From Omphiscola glabra (taxonomy: Eukaryota; Mollusca; Gastropoda; Lymnaeidae): a stretch of DNA of 64,000 nucleotides. The notes under the pieces are model-generated. The model was given only the letters and a program-made list of their open reading frames with translations. It was not told the DNA's origin and did not search any database. This document shows, piece by piece, positions 24,201 through 33,937 of this stretch. Position 1 is the first letter of the stretch; every line of letters starts with the position of its first letter. The stretch is taken from positions 3,613,501-3,677,500 of the forward strand of contig OZ024794.1 of NCBI GenBank assembly GCA_964017045.1, written 5' to 3'. Both the position numbers and the translations under genes were made by a program.

Positions 24201-27200
24201 GACCACCGAGGCCGGTTAGATTTGATCCAGAAGATGAAATGTAAGTAAAAAAAAAAAACGAAACAAACTTTGGCAACTTTAAGTTGAAATGATACAAATA
24301 TATTAGTAACCATTTAGAACAGTGGCCCTCAACTTGTGGGCTGCGACCCCTTTGGGGATCGAACGACCTTTACACAGGGGTCGCCTAAGACCTTAAGAAA
24401 GCCGCATATTTATGAAGTAGCAACGAAAAATTTTTTATGGTAGGGGATCACCACAGCATGAGGAACTGTATTAAAGTGGCATTAGGAAGATTGAGAACCA
24501 CTTGTTTAGAATGATTTCGGCTATTTGAATAATAAAGAAATTGTATTTTCGATGAGAGAGAAAGCTATACAATATTATGATTCAAACATTTTGTTTTGAA
24601 ATTGTTACACTTGTTCTTTACCACTGCTTTGTATTTCACAAGTCATGAAGAGCAACTATTTTAGAAAAATGACAAACATGCACTCCTGGTTGTCTCTCTT
24701 AGGGAAATGGGGATCCTATGGGTGTTCTGGGCATCGTTGTCTCAAGTGATGATTATTAGTTGAATCTAGTTAACAGCTGATGATGTTGTTGACTTTATTT
24801 ACAGGCACTTGCTTTTTGTCACTACCTCAGCCAGACTGTATGCTGATGTATATGGTATCAAGTGGTCTCCTCAAGTAATTCACTAACTATTTTAAATTAA
24901 TCTTGAATGTACTAAATACTAATTACTAATATTATATAAAATCACTACAGTAATTAAAAGTTGTAAACATTAAAAATACATTTGTTGATATGAACCCAAA
25001 CAAAGCTAATCTGTGATGTTCTCCTAACATGATGAGAGCAAATAAAAGTAGATATAGTGTTGTCTAGACCTGGGTGCTGTTTCAAAGGGTTCTTGGAAAA
25101 GTGATTGTGAGAACAGAAGAACAATTTGACTTTTTAAGTTATCATACTAATGTGAATATGTTTTATTTCTTCATTAAGATTTTACTTTATGTAATAAGTC
25201 ACAAGTCTATTTTTTAACGTTCTACAGTTCTCAAATTAGTTCAAGAAAAAAATAACAATTCAATTTCTTAGAATTTTTAAATTCATTGTCACTTTTTTAG
25301 TGGGAGAGAGACCTAGTCAAAGAAAATCATAGTGTATGGTGCATAGAAAAAGTAGAGAACCGCTGGTCTAAAAGAAGCTAAATTGCTATGTTCTAACAGG
25401 ATTTGAGTAGGGATGTTGTATTGTCTATTGTGTCACAAGTCCAAGTCCCAGAATTCAAGCCATCAAATAAGGTAATCATAAGTTTTGTTAAGACCTTGAA
25501 CTTGTGTAAATGTAATGACTTGATGTGGAGACAGATGTACAAGTGTCTTGGGGTGTCAGTATTTTAAGCTTGGGGTGCCAGCATTTAAACTTAGGGTGCC
25601 AGCATTTAAACTTGGGGTGCCAGCATTTAAACTTAGGGTGCCAGCATTTAAACTTAGGGTGCCAGCATTTAAATTTGGGGGGCCAGCATTTAAACTTATG
25701 TGCCAGCATTTAAACTTAGGTGCCAGCATTTAAACTTAGGGTGCCAGCATTTAAACTTAGGGTGCCAGCATTTAAATTGACAGATGCCAATATTTCTTGT
25801 CAAGACAATAGTGACAGATGAAGCTGTGACCAAGGATGAAGCTCCCAACCAGCAGTTGTCAGTTGATGTGGTAGAACAAGCTGGTCAGAGATTAAATCAG
25901 TTTGGTCAAACAGCCAACATTGGTAAGTGCAAGATAGGACACTAAGCAAAATTTAATTATTTTATGAAAGTATTAAAGTATAGTTTTTCCTGAAACATTT
26001 GAACATAAGATTAAGCAGAGCAAGTTGAAATGTTTGCATTTAATTTATTTGTTATTACATGACTTGAATCTGTCAATAAAACAGATCATTTTAAGATGCT
26101 AATCTTCTTGTCTCATTGATCTGCCAGTGTTGAATGCACTTGAGTTTGAAAAAGATGATGACAGCAATGGTCATATAGATTTCATAACATCAACAACAGT
26201 AAGTTTGCTGTTTCATGACATTGTTTAACTAGATATATTAGCTAAATGATAGTAAATGTTCATGCGTCTTCATTCTGTGACTTGTTTCACATTGTGATCA
26301 AATTTATTATTTATATTATAGCACTAGAGTGTCTCTACTAATGTTCAAATGACTAGACCTTTAATTGCTCTACTGTACCGGCAATAGTGCGTCTCTAATT
26401 CTAATGCACCGGCAGTAGTGTGACTCTGCTGGTGATATATCTCTTCATTGATGTATGTTTTCTCTTTTATAGAACCTTAGAGCCCAGATGTACAGCATCG
26501 CTATAGGTGACCGATTTAAAATAAAGAAGATTGCAGGCCGAATAGTTCCTGCCATCGCTACAACCACAGCCGCAGTGTCAGGTCTGGTTGCCCTGGAGAT
26601 CATCAAAGTTTTGCACAATTTACCTCTAGAGAAACTCAAAAACTGCTTCTTGAACTTGGCGCTGCCTATGATATTATTGTCTGAACCGGGGCCTGTTGCC
26701 AAAACAGTGCTGAGGTAAATGTATGAATCATGCAGACATTTGATTTCTTCAGGATTTATTTGAGTTTGAAATTTGATCCAATAACTTCAATAAGTGATCT
26801 CATAGGTTTAAGAATTTGATCCAAAAAGGGATCTCATAGGTTTAAGAATTTGATCCAAAAAGTGATCTAGCATAGGTTTAAGAATTTGATCCAATAAGTG
26901 ATCTAGCATAGGTTTAAGAATTTGATCCAAAAAGTGATCTCATAGGTTTAAGAATTTGATCCAAAAAGTGATCTAGCATAGGTTTAAGAATTTGATACAA
27001 TAAGTGATCTAGCATAGGTTTAAGAATTTGATCCAAAAAGTGATCTAGCATAGGTTTAAGAATTTGATCCAAAAAGTGATCTAGCATAGGTTTAAGAATT
27101 TGATCCAAAAAGTGATCTAGCATAGGTTTAAGAATTTGATCCAAAAAGTGATCTAGCATAGGTTTAAGAATTTGATACAATAAGTGATCTAGCATAGGTT

Positions 27201-28857
27201 TAAGAATTTGATCCAAAAAGTGATCTAGCATAGGTTTAAGAATTTGATCCAAAAAGTGATCTCATAGGTTTAAGAATTTGATCCAAAAAGTGATCTAGCA
27301 TAGGTTTAAGAATTTGATCCAATAAGTGATCTAGCATAGGTTTAAGAATTTGATCCAAAAAGTGATCTCATAGGTTTAAGAATTTGATCCAAAAAGTGAT
27401 CTAGCATAGGTTTAAGAATTTGATCCAAAAAGTGATCTAGCATAGGTTAGGGAATGGGGAAATGGACTTAAGAGTAAGAAAGGAACTGGCTGTGTTATTT
27501 TCATTTCATCTTTCAAGATAATGATTTGAATGTATTATGTTTGACAGAGAAGGATTGAGCATTACAATATGGGACAAATGGGAAGTCAAAGGTTCCAAGG
27601 ATTTCACCTTGCAAAACTTCATTGACCAGTGTAAGGTGAGCACTGTACTATTCATATTCATAGCCACGATTCATAATCATTTTGCCAACTCAATTCTGGT
27701 GAGTGTTATTATCCTGTGGTCATCATTACATTGCCTCCTTTTGGTAGTCAGGGCGTTAGCAGAAAGTTCAGCGACCAAAAAATATTAAATTGACAGGCTT
27801 ATTTAAATTCAACTGTCATGGCTTTCAAGTAGTCCCTTTGGGAATGTAAACACCAGTCTACCATGCCTCACAAGCATAAGAGAAGTCCTTTTCTCCAAGG
27901 CTGTTTGATATCACCAGTCGTACCATTGGCATCTCTTCTAAGAATGCACCCTTTAACTTACATTTTGGAAAACAAGGCAAAGTGACAATGTGACTAGGCA
28001 TCATGTCAGACAACCAACTCATTGTATTCTGTCTAAAACTGTCTGGGGGGAAGGTGGGGGCCAAAGGTAAGCGTAAAATGCAAAGAGATCAGGTCTTTTT
28101 ATGAATGTCTTCTCTCAAAGGACTCAAGTCAACACAAAAAAAAGTCATAATTCACAATATAGATTAACAAATTTTCATTGAAAAGTAAAGTGACACCTCT
28201 TCATCTTTTCTAGATATTATTCTTTTGTAAATTAAAAAAAATTTATACTTGTATTTTTTTTTAAAATTATAGATTCAGTTTGGATTTGAGGCTAGTTCTA
28301 TAGTTCAAGGTGTGAAGATTATATTTATGCCATTTATGCCTGGACACATGAAGAAACTGCCAATGCTGTAAGTTGCCATTCAAAAGTTAATTGTTGATAT
28401 TATTGCTTACCCTTTTTTTTACAAGTGAAAATTATGATAAAAACTAATTGTAGCTTACCATAAAAGGGAAGAGGGCAGAGCTACGCAAAATGCATTTTAA
28501 AAACTAATAAATATAATCAATTAAAATATTTAAGTTTAAGTTCATTCACCTCTTATACTTGAGACCCAGTTGCACTCTGGTGTACGTCATTTGTTTACTT
28601 ACATCCATTGTGGCTTATGAGATGGCAGGTTAGCAGCCAGTTTAATGAAATAATTTTTCCATCAAATCAGAAGTTGTATTGTTGTATATTTAAATGGTTT
28701 TCATTAAATGTCACTAATGTCAATAAATTGATATATTTTCAGAATGACCACATTGCTAAAGTCTGTCCCTGACCAAAAATATGTTGACCTCGTTGTGTCT
28801 TTTGACGGTGATGACGGTGATGACGTTCCTGGCCCTCCAGTCAGATACTTTTTCTAA
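6275..28857 (+). CDS. UBA6: Ubiquitin-activating enzyme E1, UBA6 type (34 coding exons, 1013 aa)
   Basis: E1 enzymes adenylate ubiquitin's C-terminus with ATP, form a thioester on a cysteine, and pass ubiquitin to E2s; vertebrate UBA6 charges the E2 USE1. Exons (all phases agree): 6275-6315, 7218-7312, 7680-7708, 7905-7999, 8465-8576, 8860-8940, 10366-10488, 10987-11110, 11238-11347, 11645-11707, 12047-12123, 13285-13351, 15242-15388, 15745-15812, 16588-16666, 16918-16992, 17471-17548, 17831-17879, 18050-18079, 18694-18799, 19395-19500, 20295-20384, 20942-21022, 21398-21526, 24002-24053, 24177-24240, 24805-24874, 25400-25471, 25805-25922, 26128-26198, 26473-26714, 27548-27635, 28273-28367, 28743-28857. 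Visible motifs: [17 protein letters not shown], inactive-domain GLGGLG (37-42), VGCGAIGCE (438-446), [10 protein letters not shown] (474-483), ALDNVEARR (538-546), and catalytic Cys596 in [10 protein letters not shown]. The C-terminal ubiquitin-fold region ends GPPVRYFF. It resembles UBA6 more than UBA1 and lacks most of the human protein's N-terminal extension (human is about 1050 aa). Confidence 0.95.
6483..6930 (-). mobile_element. tRNA-derived SINE-like repeat split by a MITE
   Basis: On the minus strand, from about 6920 downward, CTGGGTGGTAAAACG resembles an RNA polymerase III A box and GGAGTTCAATCCC a B box, at tRNA-like spacing. The body continues past the MITE at 6669-6848 and ends near an A-rich tail (plus-strand T run at about 6489-6500). 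It lies in UBA6 intron 1. The ends are not sharply defined. Confidence 0.4.
6669..6848. mobile_element. hAT-like MITE (CARWGG-GTAGC family)
   Basis: The termini CAGAGGAGTAGCGAAGG and CTAGCTACGCCTCTG form an inverted repeat. The flanks CTTGGTAT (6661-6668) and CTTGGGAT (6849-6856) agree at 7 of 8 positions. Internally it matches 3076-3433. It is inserted within the SINE-like repeat in UBA6 intron 1. Confidence 0.65.
6971..7217 (+). repeat. Tandem repeat carrying a partial copy of the UBA6 exon 2 acceptor
   Basis: Repeats of a block with CTCAGCAACTCAGAATACAT fill the end of intron 1. A unit of about 112 bp includes the exon 2 acceptor and its first 17 or so bases: a copy of the acceptor plus CAGCCAGCGATATGTC sits at 7105/7106, ahead of the true acceptor at 7217/7218. 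After the copied segment the sequence returns to intron-type repeat. Confidence 0.75.
7446..7740 (+). repeat. 147-bp tandem duplication containing UBA6 exon 3
   Basis: Two near-identical copies, offset by 147 bp, each contain the 29-nt exon 3 with its acceptor (exon starts 7533 and 7680). The second copy has a good donor (AAG then GTGAGT). In the first copy the donor reads AAG then TTAAGT, so it has lost the GT. Both encode the [10 protein letters not shown] segment. The first copy appears to be a dead exon. Confidence 0.85.
9417..9803 (-). mobile_element. LINE 3' fragment (reverse-transcriptase protein C-terminus)
   Basis: A 124-codon open frame on the minus strand matches the conserved tail of mollusc and cnidarian RTE/CR1-type LINE proteins: [20 protein letters not shown], preceded by [13 protein letters not shown] and [12 protein letters not shown] and followed by [13 protein letters not shown]. 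The frame is followed by an (ATG)n tail (CAT repeats on plus at 9417-9432), typical of LINE 3' ends. The copy is 5'-truncated and lies in UBA6 intron 6, antisense to the gene. A second 3' end of the same family is at 39926-40024. Confidence 0.8.
10254..10400 (+). repeat. Three tandem copies of the UBA6 exon 7 acceptor and exon start
   Basis: A 56-bp unit holding the polypyrimidine tract, CAG acceptor and the first 30 or so bases of exon 7 occurs three times. The acceptors lie at 10253, 10309 and 10365; only the third runs into the full exon. Because 56 is not a multiple of three, splicing to either upstream acceptor shifts frame and reaches a stop within the repeat. Confidence 0.9.
11330..11585 (+). 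repeat. 139-bp tandem duplication spanning the UBA6 exon 9 donor
   Basis: The last 27-30 bases of exon 9 (GTTAAAGTACCAGTGGC and following), its donor TTTTGTAAGT and about 110 bases of intron are duplicated. The true donor is at 11347/11348; the copy is at 11486/11487. The duplicated exon end lacks its own acceptor and is presumably silent. Confidence 0.85.
12176..12780. other. Possible solo LTR or other inserted sequence in UBA6 intron 11
   Basis: This stretch is clearly more GC-rich than the surrounding intron. It contains G homopolymers at about 12193 and 12291, and a TATA-like TTATAAAAGGGG near 12403. It resembles an inserted promoter-bearing element such as a solo LTR, but I could not identify terminal repeats or a target duplication. 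Confidence 0.25.
12805..13080 (-). mobile_element. LINE 3' fragment (C-terminal coding tail)
   Basis: The minus strand reads [20 protein letters not shown], then [15 protein letters not shown] and [19 protein letters not shown], the typical C-terminus of a non-LTR retrotransposon reverse-transcriptase protein. It is 5'-truncated, in UBA6 intron 11, and antisense to the gene. Confidence 0.6.
13395..15165 (+). repeat. 28-bp minisatellite interrupted by a transposon
   Basis: Units built on CATAAACAAATATCTACTC flank the transposon at 13490-15057. Left units are at 13395-13489 and right units at 15058-15165. The transposon's 6-bp target duplication CTCAAG comes from the repeat unit. Confidence 0.75.
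13490..15057 (-). mobile_element. Long (1.57 kb) member of the CAGACCTG transposon family
   Basis: The termini are CAGACCTGTTTACTTTTACG and GAGGGTAAACAGGTCTG, flanked on both sides by CTCAAG (13484-13489, 15058-15063). Comparison of the sub-terminal sequence shows it lies in the opposite orientation to the short copies at 3200 and 46897, which look like internal-deletion derivatives. Open frames inside (for example 13676-14062, 128 codons) match no transposase I recognise. The interior near 14390-14450 resembles 43640-43735. It lies in UBA6 intron 12. Confidence 0.75.
18154..18463 (+). repeat. 31-bp minisatellite, 10 copies (UBA6 intron 19)
   Basis: Ten copies at an exact 31-bp spacing, built on GAATCCACAAGTCTGTCTAC, with small variation near the end of the unit. 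They lie between exons 19 and 20 and are not derived from either exon as far as I can see. Confidence 0.95.
20357..20664 (+). repeat. 28-bp minisatellite made from the UBA6 exon 22 end plus its splice donor, 11 copies
   Basis: The last 28 bases of exon 22 (CACTGCATACAGTGGGCC and following, encoding HCIQWARDK) are followed by ten more copies at exactly 28 bp (20385-20664). Every copy keeps the donor context ATAAG then GTACTG. More diverged units continue to about 20745. Translation past the first donor meets TAA at 20409-20411, so only use of the first of eleven donors keeps the E1 frame. The antisense open frames over this array are repeat artefacts. Confidence 0.95.
21527..24001 (+). other. 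Long AT-rich UBA6 intron 24
   Basis: This intron of about 2.5 kb is strongly AT-rich. I see no exon, recognisable transposon or tandem array in it. A second-exon possibility was checked by eye in all frames and not found. Confidence 0.6.
24320..24504 (+). mobile_element. SPIN/hAT-like non-autonomous transposon, copy 2 (decayed)
   Basis: The left end is CAGTGGCCCTCAACTTGTGG and the right end GATTGAGAACCACTTG, with internal GGGGTCGCCTAAGACC as in copy 1. The flanking ATTTAGAA and TTTAGAA indicate a target duplication of about 7-8 bp. It lies in UBA6 intron 26. Confidence 0.7.
25569..25777 (+). repeat. 21-bp minisatellite, about 10 copies (UBA6 intron 28)
   Basis: Units built on TGCCAGCATTTAAACTTAGG repeat at 20-21 bp. 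The array ends about 27 bases before the exon 29 acceptor at 25804. It is open in several frames but is intronic: exons 28 and 29 join in phase without it. Confidence 0.95.
26770..27448 (+). repeat. 36/33-bp minisatellite, about 18 copies (UBA6 intron 31)
   Basis: Units built on AGGTTTAAGAATTTGATCC occur in two length forms, ending GATCTAGCAT (36 bp) or GATCTCAT (33 bp). The forms are interspersed, which suggests mixing of variants by unequal exchange or conversion. A 112-codon antisense open frame is an artefact of units divisible by three. Confidence 0.95.
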
Positions 28858-30932
28858 TGTTATTGACAGCCTCTGTGTTGGAACTCTAGTCTCATGATAG
28901 CATGACATTGGGGGAAAACGTAGACTGCATGAACAAACGTAGACTGTATGAACAATGTGTTATCATAAACTGACATTGTTGCTCTTGGAGGCAACCCTTT
29001 AAACCCGCTTGCCTTGGAGGCAACCCTTTAAACCCGCTTGCCTTGGAACTGCGTTTTGTTTGCAGGTCAATTTTAGAACCAATCAAAGTACAGAAAAAAC
29101 AACTGCCATGAAAACATGTATCTTGACATATGTTAATATGTTCCACGTCTGACTTCAAATAAACTCTGAATAGTTTCTATTTTGTTTTTCTCAAGGCATT
29201 GCTGTTTATTTTCATGATCATCCAAACAAGGACATGGGTTTTTTCATCAAGTCCAGATGAGTCTTATTTTTTCACAATAGAAAAGAAATTACAAGCTTGT
29301 GTAGGAAATAATTATTAAATATATTTCATGTTTAATTGGGATAGGAATGTTTTTTCTAAATTTGATCAAATTGTGTGTTGCAGAAAGATACTAGTTATAT
29401 GCATTTTTTTCCCTAAAAAAAAACAATCACCAATTAGATGTAACGATAGCCGTAGTCTAGTGTTTATGTATTTATGCTATCCTTTCATTGTGAATCATAG
29501 GAAAAATTTATAAATTACAGTCCTGTGTAACTGTAATAGTCTTTAACTATTGTAGTAGTCCTCTACTAATTTATTAATGTCGTAGGTTGTCTTTGGATTA
29601 ACTTACATCATCATGCATTCAGTGTTTTGTATGTTTTAAAGTGTGGGAATTTCTCATATCACATGGTTTCATCCAATCAAAGAAATGTTGAGATGTGACA
29701 TTTTGTTTTTGCAATACAATATATTGCTCCTAGGTTTCTTGATCTAAGTTCTAAATATAAAAAGTTGTTTTGAGCAAAAGAAAAGTAAGAATAGTTAAAA
29801 CCTAGAAAACATTTGAAATGAACACTTTCAATAATCATCATTTGATTGCTTTTTTTATAATTACTATTTTAATCTTTTTTTTTTTTAAAGTTTCCCTACA
29901 AAAGTGTAAAGTTTTCTCCATTGTTTTATAATTTATACTAATCACGTTACATATTGTAGGTGTCAATAACCAGGGTATATGAAACTACTAATCAAGGCCA
30001 GCATAGTGTTGTCTTAGTGAACATCTGTATGATGCTACCTGACAGGAAGGCCTAGTGTTGTTGGTGCATGTCTGTAAGAATGTATGAACCTGTGATTTTT
30101 AAGCCATTCCACCACTAAGCTTTGTTTGGGGATGTGTATTCAATGACATATTGTTAATGATGTGTTGCTAAGCTTTAATAAAATCAGCATCTTCATTTCT
30201 CCCAAATTAGTCTGTTATATAACACAAATTTGTTGTATGTATTATAACATATATTCCTCATCAGAGGAAATTGTTATGAAGAAATATTTAACATAACATT
30301 TTATTGGATGTTAGATTATCCTTAAGATAAACGTACTCAAAAATATGTAGCAACATGGAATAACAAAAAAATAATGAACTTATGCTTCAAAACTGGAATA
30401 TCCACTCATCCGAGATGTCAATATTTTTATGAGAATACACAAGCAAAAACCACGGGAGCAAAGGGACATTAATGATTAAACAGCCATGGTCTTAAATAGC
30501 GCTATTATACAGAACACTCAACTACCTCAAAAAAATTTTAAAACTTATATTTGTTTTTACGTACAGCAGACGATTACCTTTAAACCAAATAAAAAATAAA
30601 TAATTTACATTTATGAATTGAACAATAGTTTTTTGTTTAAAATAAAAAAAATTATTGTGAGACTCTTGTGTACATGCTAAAAAAATTCATAGATTGCTAG
30701 AGAAAGCAAAAATGTCAAAATGATTAAAAAATAAATGAAATGGAGTGAAAATTAACAAGTTGATTGGACTAATGACACATTTAAACAAACTGACTAACTC
30801 TTAAATATATAATTATCTTTCCTTGAGTAAATACTTCATGTGTATTATAACAACAATACTGAGACCTGGGTAGGTCACTCCAGGTAAAAAATCCATATCT
30901 ATAGAGGGCATCAATATTGAGACCCATGTAGA
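28858..30932 (+). other. UBA6 3' UTR and convergent intergenic region
   Basis: After the stop at 28855-28857, polyadenylation signals AATAAA occur at 29158-29163 and 30177-30182; either could end the UBA6 transcript. A direct duplication of about 29 bp (CTTGGAGGCAACCCTTTAAA) is at 28984-29045. On the minus strand, AATAAA at 30305-30300 could serve the Tctex1 gene, about 630 bases past its stop. No other exon is seen. Confidence 0.5.
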
Positions 30933-33416
30933 TCACTCAAGGTAAATGCCATGCAATGTGATGACGCAGACGGCTGTCCTGTTTTTAAATATGCAGACAG
31001 CATAGTTATCGTAGGCGGTGTTCCACAGACTTCTGTCCCCTATCATGATTCCCTGCTGTCTCAGCTGCACTAGAGTCACATTGCACACATAGCGATGGCG
31101 GGGGTAGTCAAATCTTCTTTTTACCTGATTCATTAAGAGTTACTTAAATACATTTACAATTTGATCTCTTTTATATTATTGTTGCATTTAAAATGTCTCA
31201 GTGACAATTCGGGGGGGGGAAAAGGTTAAAGGCCATGATTATCTCTACTAACTTGTCTACAAAACAAAAACTACAATGTCATGGAGAAGAAACTTAATAT
31301 AAAATCTTTTTAAGTTTTGTAAAGCATAAGAAAAAAGAAATAATATTTGAAAGTGTAAGAGCGATTTAACTTATTTAAAATGATCAGCTGCATCACATGT
31401 CATGCTCTAGGTCAGCGGTTCTCAACCTTTCTACTGCCGCGACCCTTTAATACAGTTCTTTATGTTGTGGCGACCCCCCAACCACAAAATTATTTTCTTT
31501 AGTACTTCATACTTCATACTTGTATAGTATGTTTGTTTTCGGATGGTCTTAGGCGACCCCTGGGAAAGGGTAATTCGACCCCCCAAAGGGGTCACGACCC
31601 ACAGATTGAGAACCGCTGCTCTAGGTGAAGGTACAATTATAAATATGTTGAGTTGAACTTGGTAGAGCTATCCTGGGTATACTCACAAATGACATTCACT
31701 TGATAGTGCTATACTCACAACAGACATGCACTTGGTAGTGCTATATATACTCACAACAGTCATGCACTTATTATTACTAATCTCACAACAGACATGCACT
31801 TGGTAGTGCTATACTCACAAGATTCATGCACTTGGAAGCCATTAATTTACACATTGTTGCTGCTGTCTTGCCATCATATTTGAAATTTTCAAAGACTGGG
31901 TTCATCAGCTTGAATATTGCATTTCTCACCTTGATATTGTGTTTTGTCAGAGAAATAATTGACAAAAAAAAATAAAATATCATGAATATGATTTTTAAAC
32001 AGAATTTATCCTGATAAAAGGAACACAGATATTATGCTGATAACAATAACATAGTTTAAACATATTTAAGGGACATAGCAATAAAAATAAAATAAAAGGA
32101 ACATAGTTTTATACAGATTCAGGCAAAGAAAATGAAATAGGACGCCTCCAACAATAAACAACACTTTGTCAACACATTTACTCTAGAATTGTCTACAGAC
32201 TACAGGGGCTACACAAAGCTGTCCAACACACTGGCACCCCAATGGTCACTCTACAGGGGCTACACAGCCATGTCCAACAGATTGGCACCCCAATGGTCAC
32301 TCTACATGGTGTATACAACGATGTTCAACACACTGGCACCCTATGGTCTCACTGGAACAGTGCCAAGTCTCACCGGCAATGAAGTGTAATATCTTTCGTT
32401 TCGTATTTGAATACCTTCTGCTGTTTGTCCGGGCATTCCAAAAGAGCTTTAGTTTCACGCTACGTCAAAGTACTTAAAAAGTGGGACATGCATGTCGCAT
32501 TATTAGACTACAATACACATACAATCAGCCAATCAAGCATTTAAACTAAGCTGGGGGTGTGGGGTTCAGATTTAAATTAAATTTTGCGCTTTGGCAGGCC
32601 ATATTTATTATTAAAGAAAGTGCGAATACCAAAACAAAACAATTTTAAAAAATAATATAATTTAATTTAATATAATAATAATAAGATATTGAAGATGGTC
32701 TGGAACTTCTAGTTGTTTGACAGCTTTGACTTGTTTTTTTTAAAACTTCTAGCAGTTTGATAGCTTTGATTTGTTAAGCTTCTAGTTTTTTGATAGCTTA
32801 GATTTGTTAAGCTTTGATAGCATTAATTTGTTTTTGAAAAATACATAATTTGTATTGTAACACTAGATGGAAATTGGGCAAGAATCGTTGAATCACCGCG
32901 GGAATAACATTGATTACTATTTGTTGTCCCCCTTTGCTCATTAAATGGACAAAACTCTAGCCCCTTTGAGGCGGAATCGTTTAGGCGCCCAGTCGTCTCA
33001 AGAGGGCTAGAACTACTCGCTGAAAATGAATTAATAAGATATTAAATCACCTTCCACCAAACGAAGTATTGGCCTAGCTTGGGCTCCATACGATAAGTGT
33101 TCTCAAATGGCACCTTTTTCCGGCCGAGAAATGAACTATGGCGACGCATGGCAGTTATTGAAGATTTAGTGCGTTCAAAGGCCACGATTGGGTTGGATTC
33201 GTCCATGTTGGAGCTGGTGTTCATTGTTGTGGCAGCCTTGTTGTTTGTGGCGTCAGTTCTGATGTTGTCGTTGTAGTTGGCGCCTTTGATTGCATTCTCT
33301 TCTTCGACAGACTCATCATCGTCGTTATCATCATCGTCGTCGTGCTGGTAATCATCATCATCATTCTCATATACAGTGGGCGGAATGTTGACATTGTCCG
33401 ACATGTAGCGTATCAT
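30933..33416 (-). CDS. Tctex1-domain protein, DYNLT4/DYNLT5-like (3 coding exons, 222 aa)
   Basis: Coding exons on the minus strand are 33416-33051, 31929-31819 and 33-codon-plus final exon 31124-30933; all junctions are phase 0 with GT-AG sites. The N-terminal exon encodes an acidic, low-complexity region (runs of Asp, residues about 22-45), then FLGRKKVPFENTYRMEPK, the motif preceding Tctex1 domains in this subfamily. The last two exons encode the domain (VRNAIFKLMNPVFENFKYDG; YPRHRYVCNVTLVQLRQQG; IGDRSLWNTAYDNYAVCIF; end GIYLE). Tctex1 proteins are dynein light chains or ciliary and phosphatase-binding relatives. The length matches human TCTEX1D4 (221 aa). An acceptor (TTTGTCTCTCAG) lies directly before the first ATG, so an upstream exon is likely; a second ATG five codons in is also possible. 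It is tail-to-tail with UBA6. Confidence 0.85.
31413..31618 (+). mobile_element. SPIN-like hAT non-autonomous transposon, copy 3 (best preserved)
   Basis: The termini CAGCGGTTCTCAACCT and GATTGAGAACCGCTG are flanked by a perfect 8-bp duplication, CTCTAGGT (31405-31412 and 31619-31626). Internal blocks (CGCGACCCTTTAATACAGTT, GTCTTAGGCGACCCC) closely resemble, from memory, the SPIN_NA elements found in vertebrates, a bug and a pond snail. It lies in the intron between the last two exons of the Tctex1 gene. Confidence 0.85.
31655..31835 (-). repeat. 32-bp tandem repeat derived from the Tctex1 gene exon 2 donor
   Basis: On the minus strand, the end of the middle exon and its donor (CCAAGTGCATGAATCTTGTG) are repeated about five times at a roughly 32-bp period. 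Donor-like TTGTGAGT (plus ACTCACAA or TCTCACAA) occurs at 31681, 31713, 31749, 31781 and 31813. The real donor is at 31818/31817. Confidence 0.8.
32195..32345 (+). repeat. About 50-bp tandem repeat, 3 copies
   Basis: Three imperfect copies built on ACTGGCACCCCAATGGTCAC lie in the large intron of the Tctex1 gene. No coding role is evident. Confidence 0.8.
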
Positions 33417-33489
33417 CTGAGAGACAAACGCCACAGTTAAATTTTGGACTTAGGAAAATCGTTTATACAAACACGATGGGAAGCCTAGA

Positions 33490-33937
33490 TACTAGCGACT
33501 AGATACTAGCGACTAGTTACTAGCGACTACTAGCGACTAGATACTAGCAGCTAGATACTAGCGACTAGATACTAGCGACTAGATACTAGCGACTAGATAC
33601 TAGCGACTAGATACTAGCGACTACTAGCGACTAGATACTAGCGACTAGATACTTGCGACTAGATACTAGCGACTAGATACTAGCGACTAGATACTAGTGA
33701 CTATATACTAGCGACTAGATACTAGCGACTAGATACTAGCGACTAGATACTAGCGACTACTAGCGACTAGATACTAGCGACTAGATACTAGCGACTAGAT
33801 ACTAGCGACTAGATACTAGCGACTAGATACTAGCGACTAGATACTAGCGACTAGATACTAACGGCTAGATACTAGCGACTAGACACTAGCGACTAGATAC
33901 TAGCGACTAGATACTAGCGACTAGATACTAGCGATAG
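33490..33937 (+). repeat. 14-bp minisatellite (GACTAGATACTAGC), about 32 copies
   Basis: Nearly pure GACTAGATACTAGC repeats with occasional shortened units (TAGCGACTAC). The array lies about 75 bases upstream of the first Tctex1 coding exon, in its presumed 5' intron or promoter side. Confidence 0.95.

Noticed and set aside
33295..33365. CAT/CGT trinucleotide run as a plain microsatellite
   Set aside because: It encodes the acidic Asp-rich segment of the Tctex1 protein's first exon, which joins in phase to the conserved domain, so it is treated as coding low complexity.
33490..33937. Possible CRISPR array or centromeric satellite
   Set aside because: The 14-bp units have no unique spacers and the context is an animal gene; the array is too short to call a satellite.
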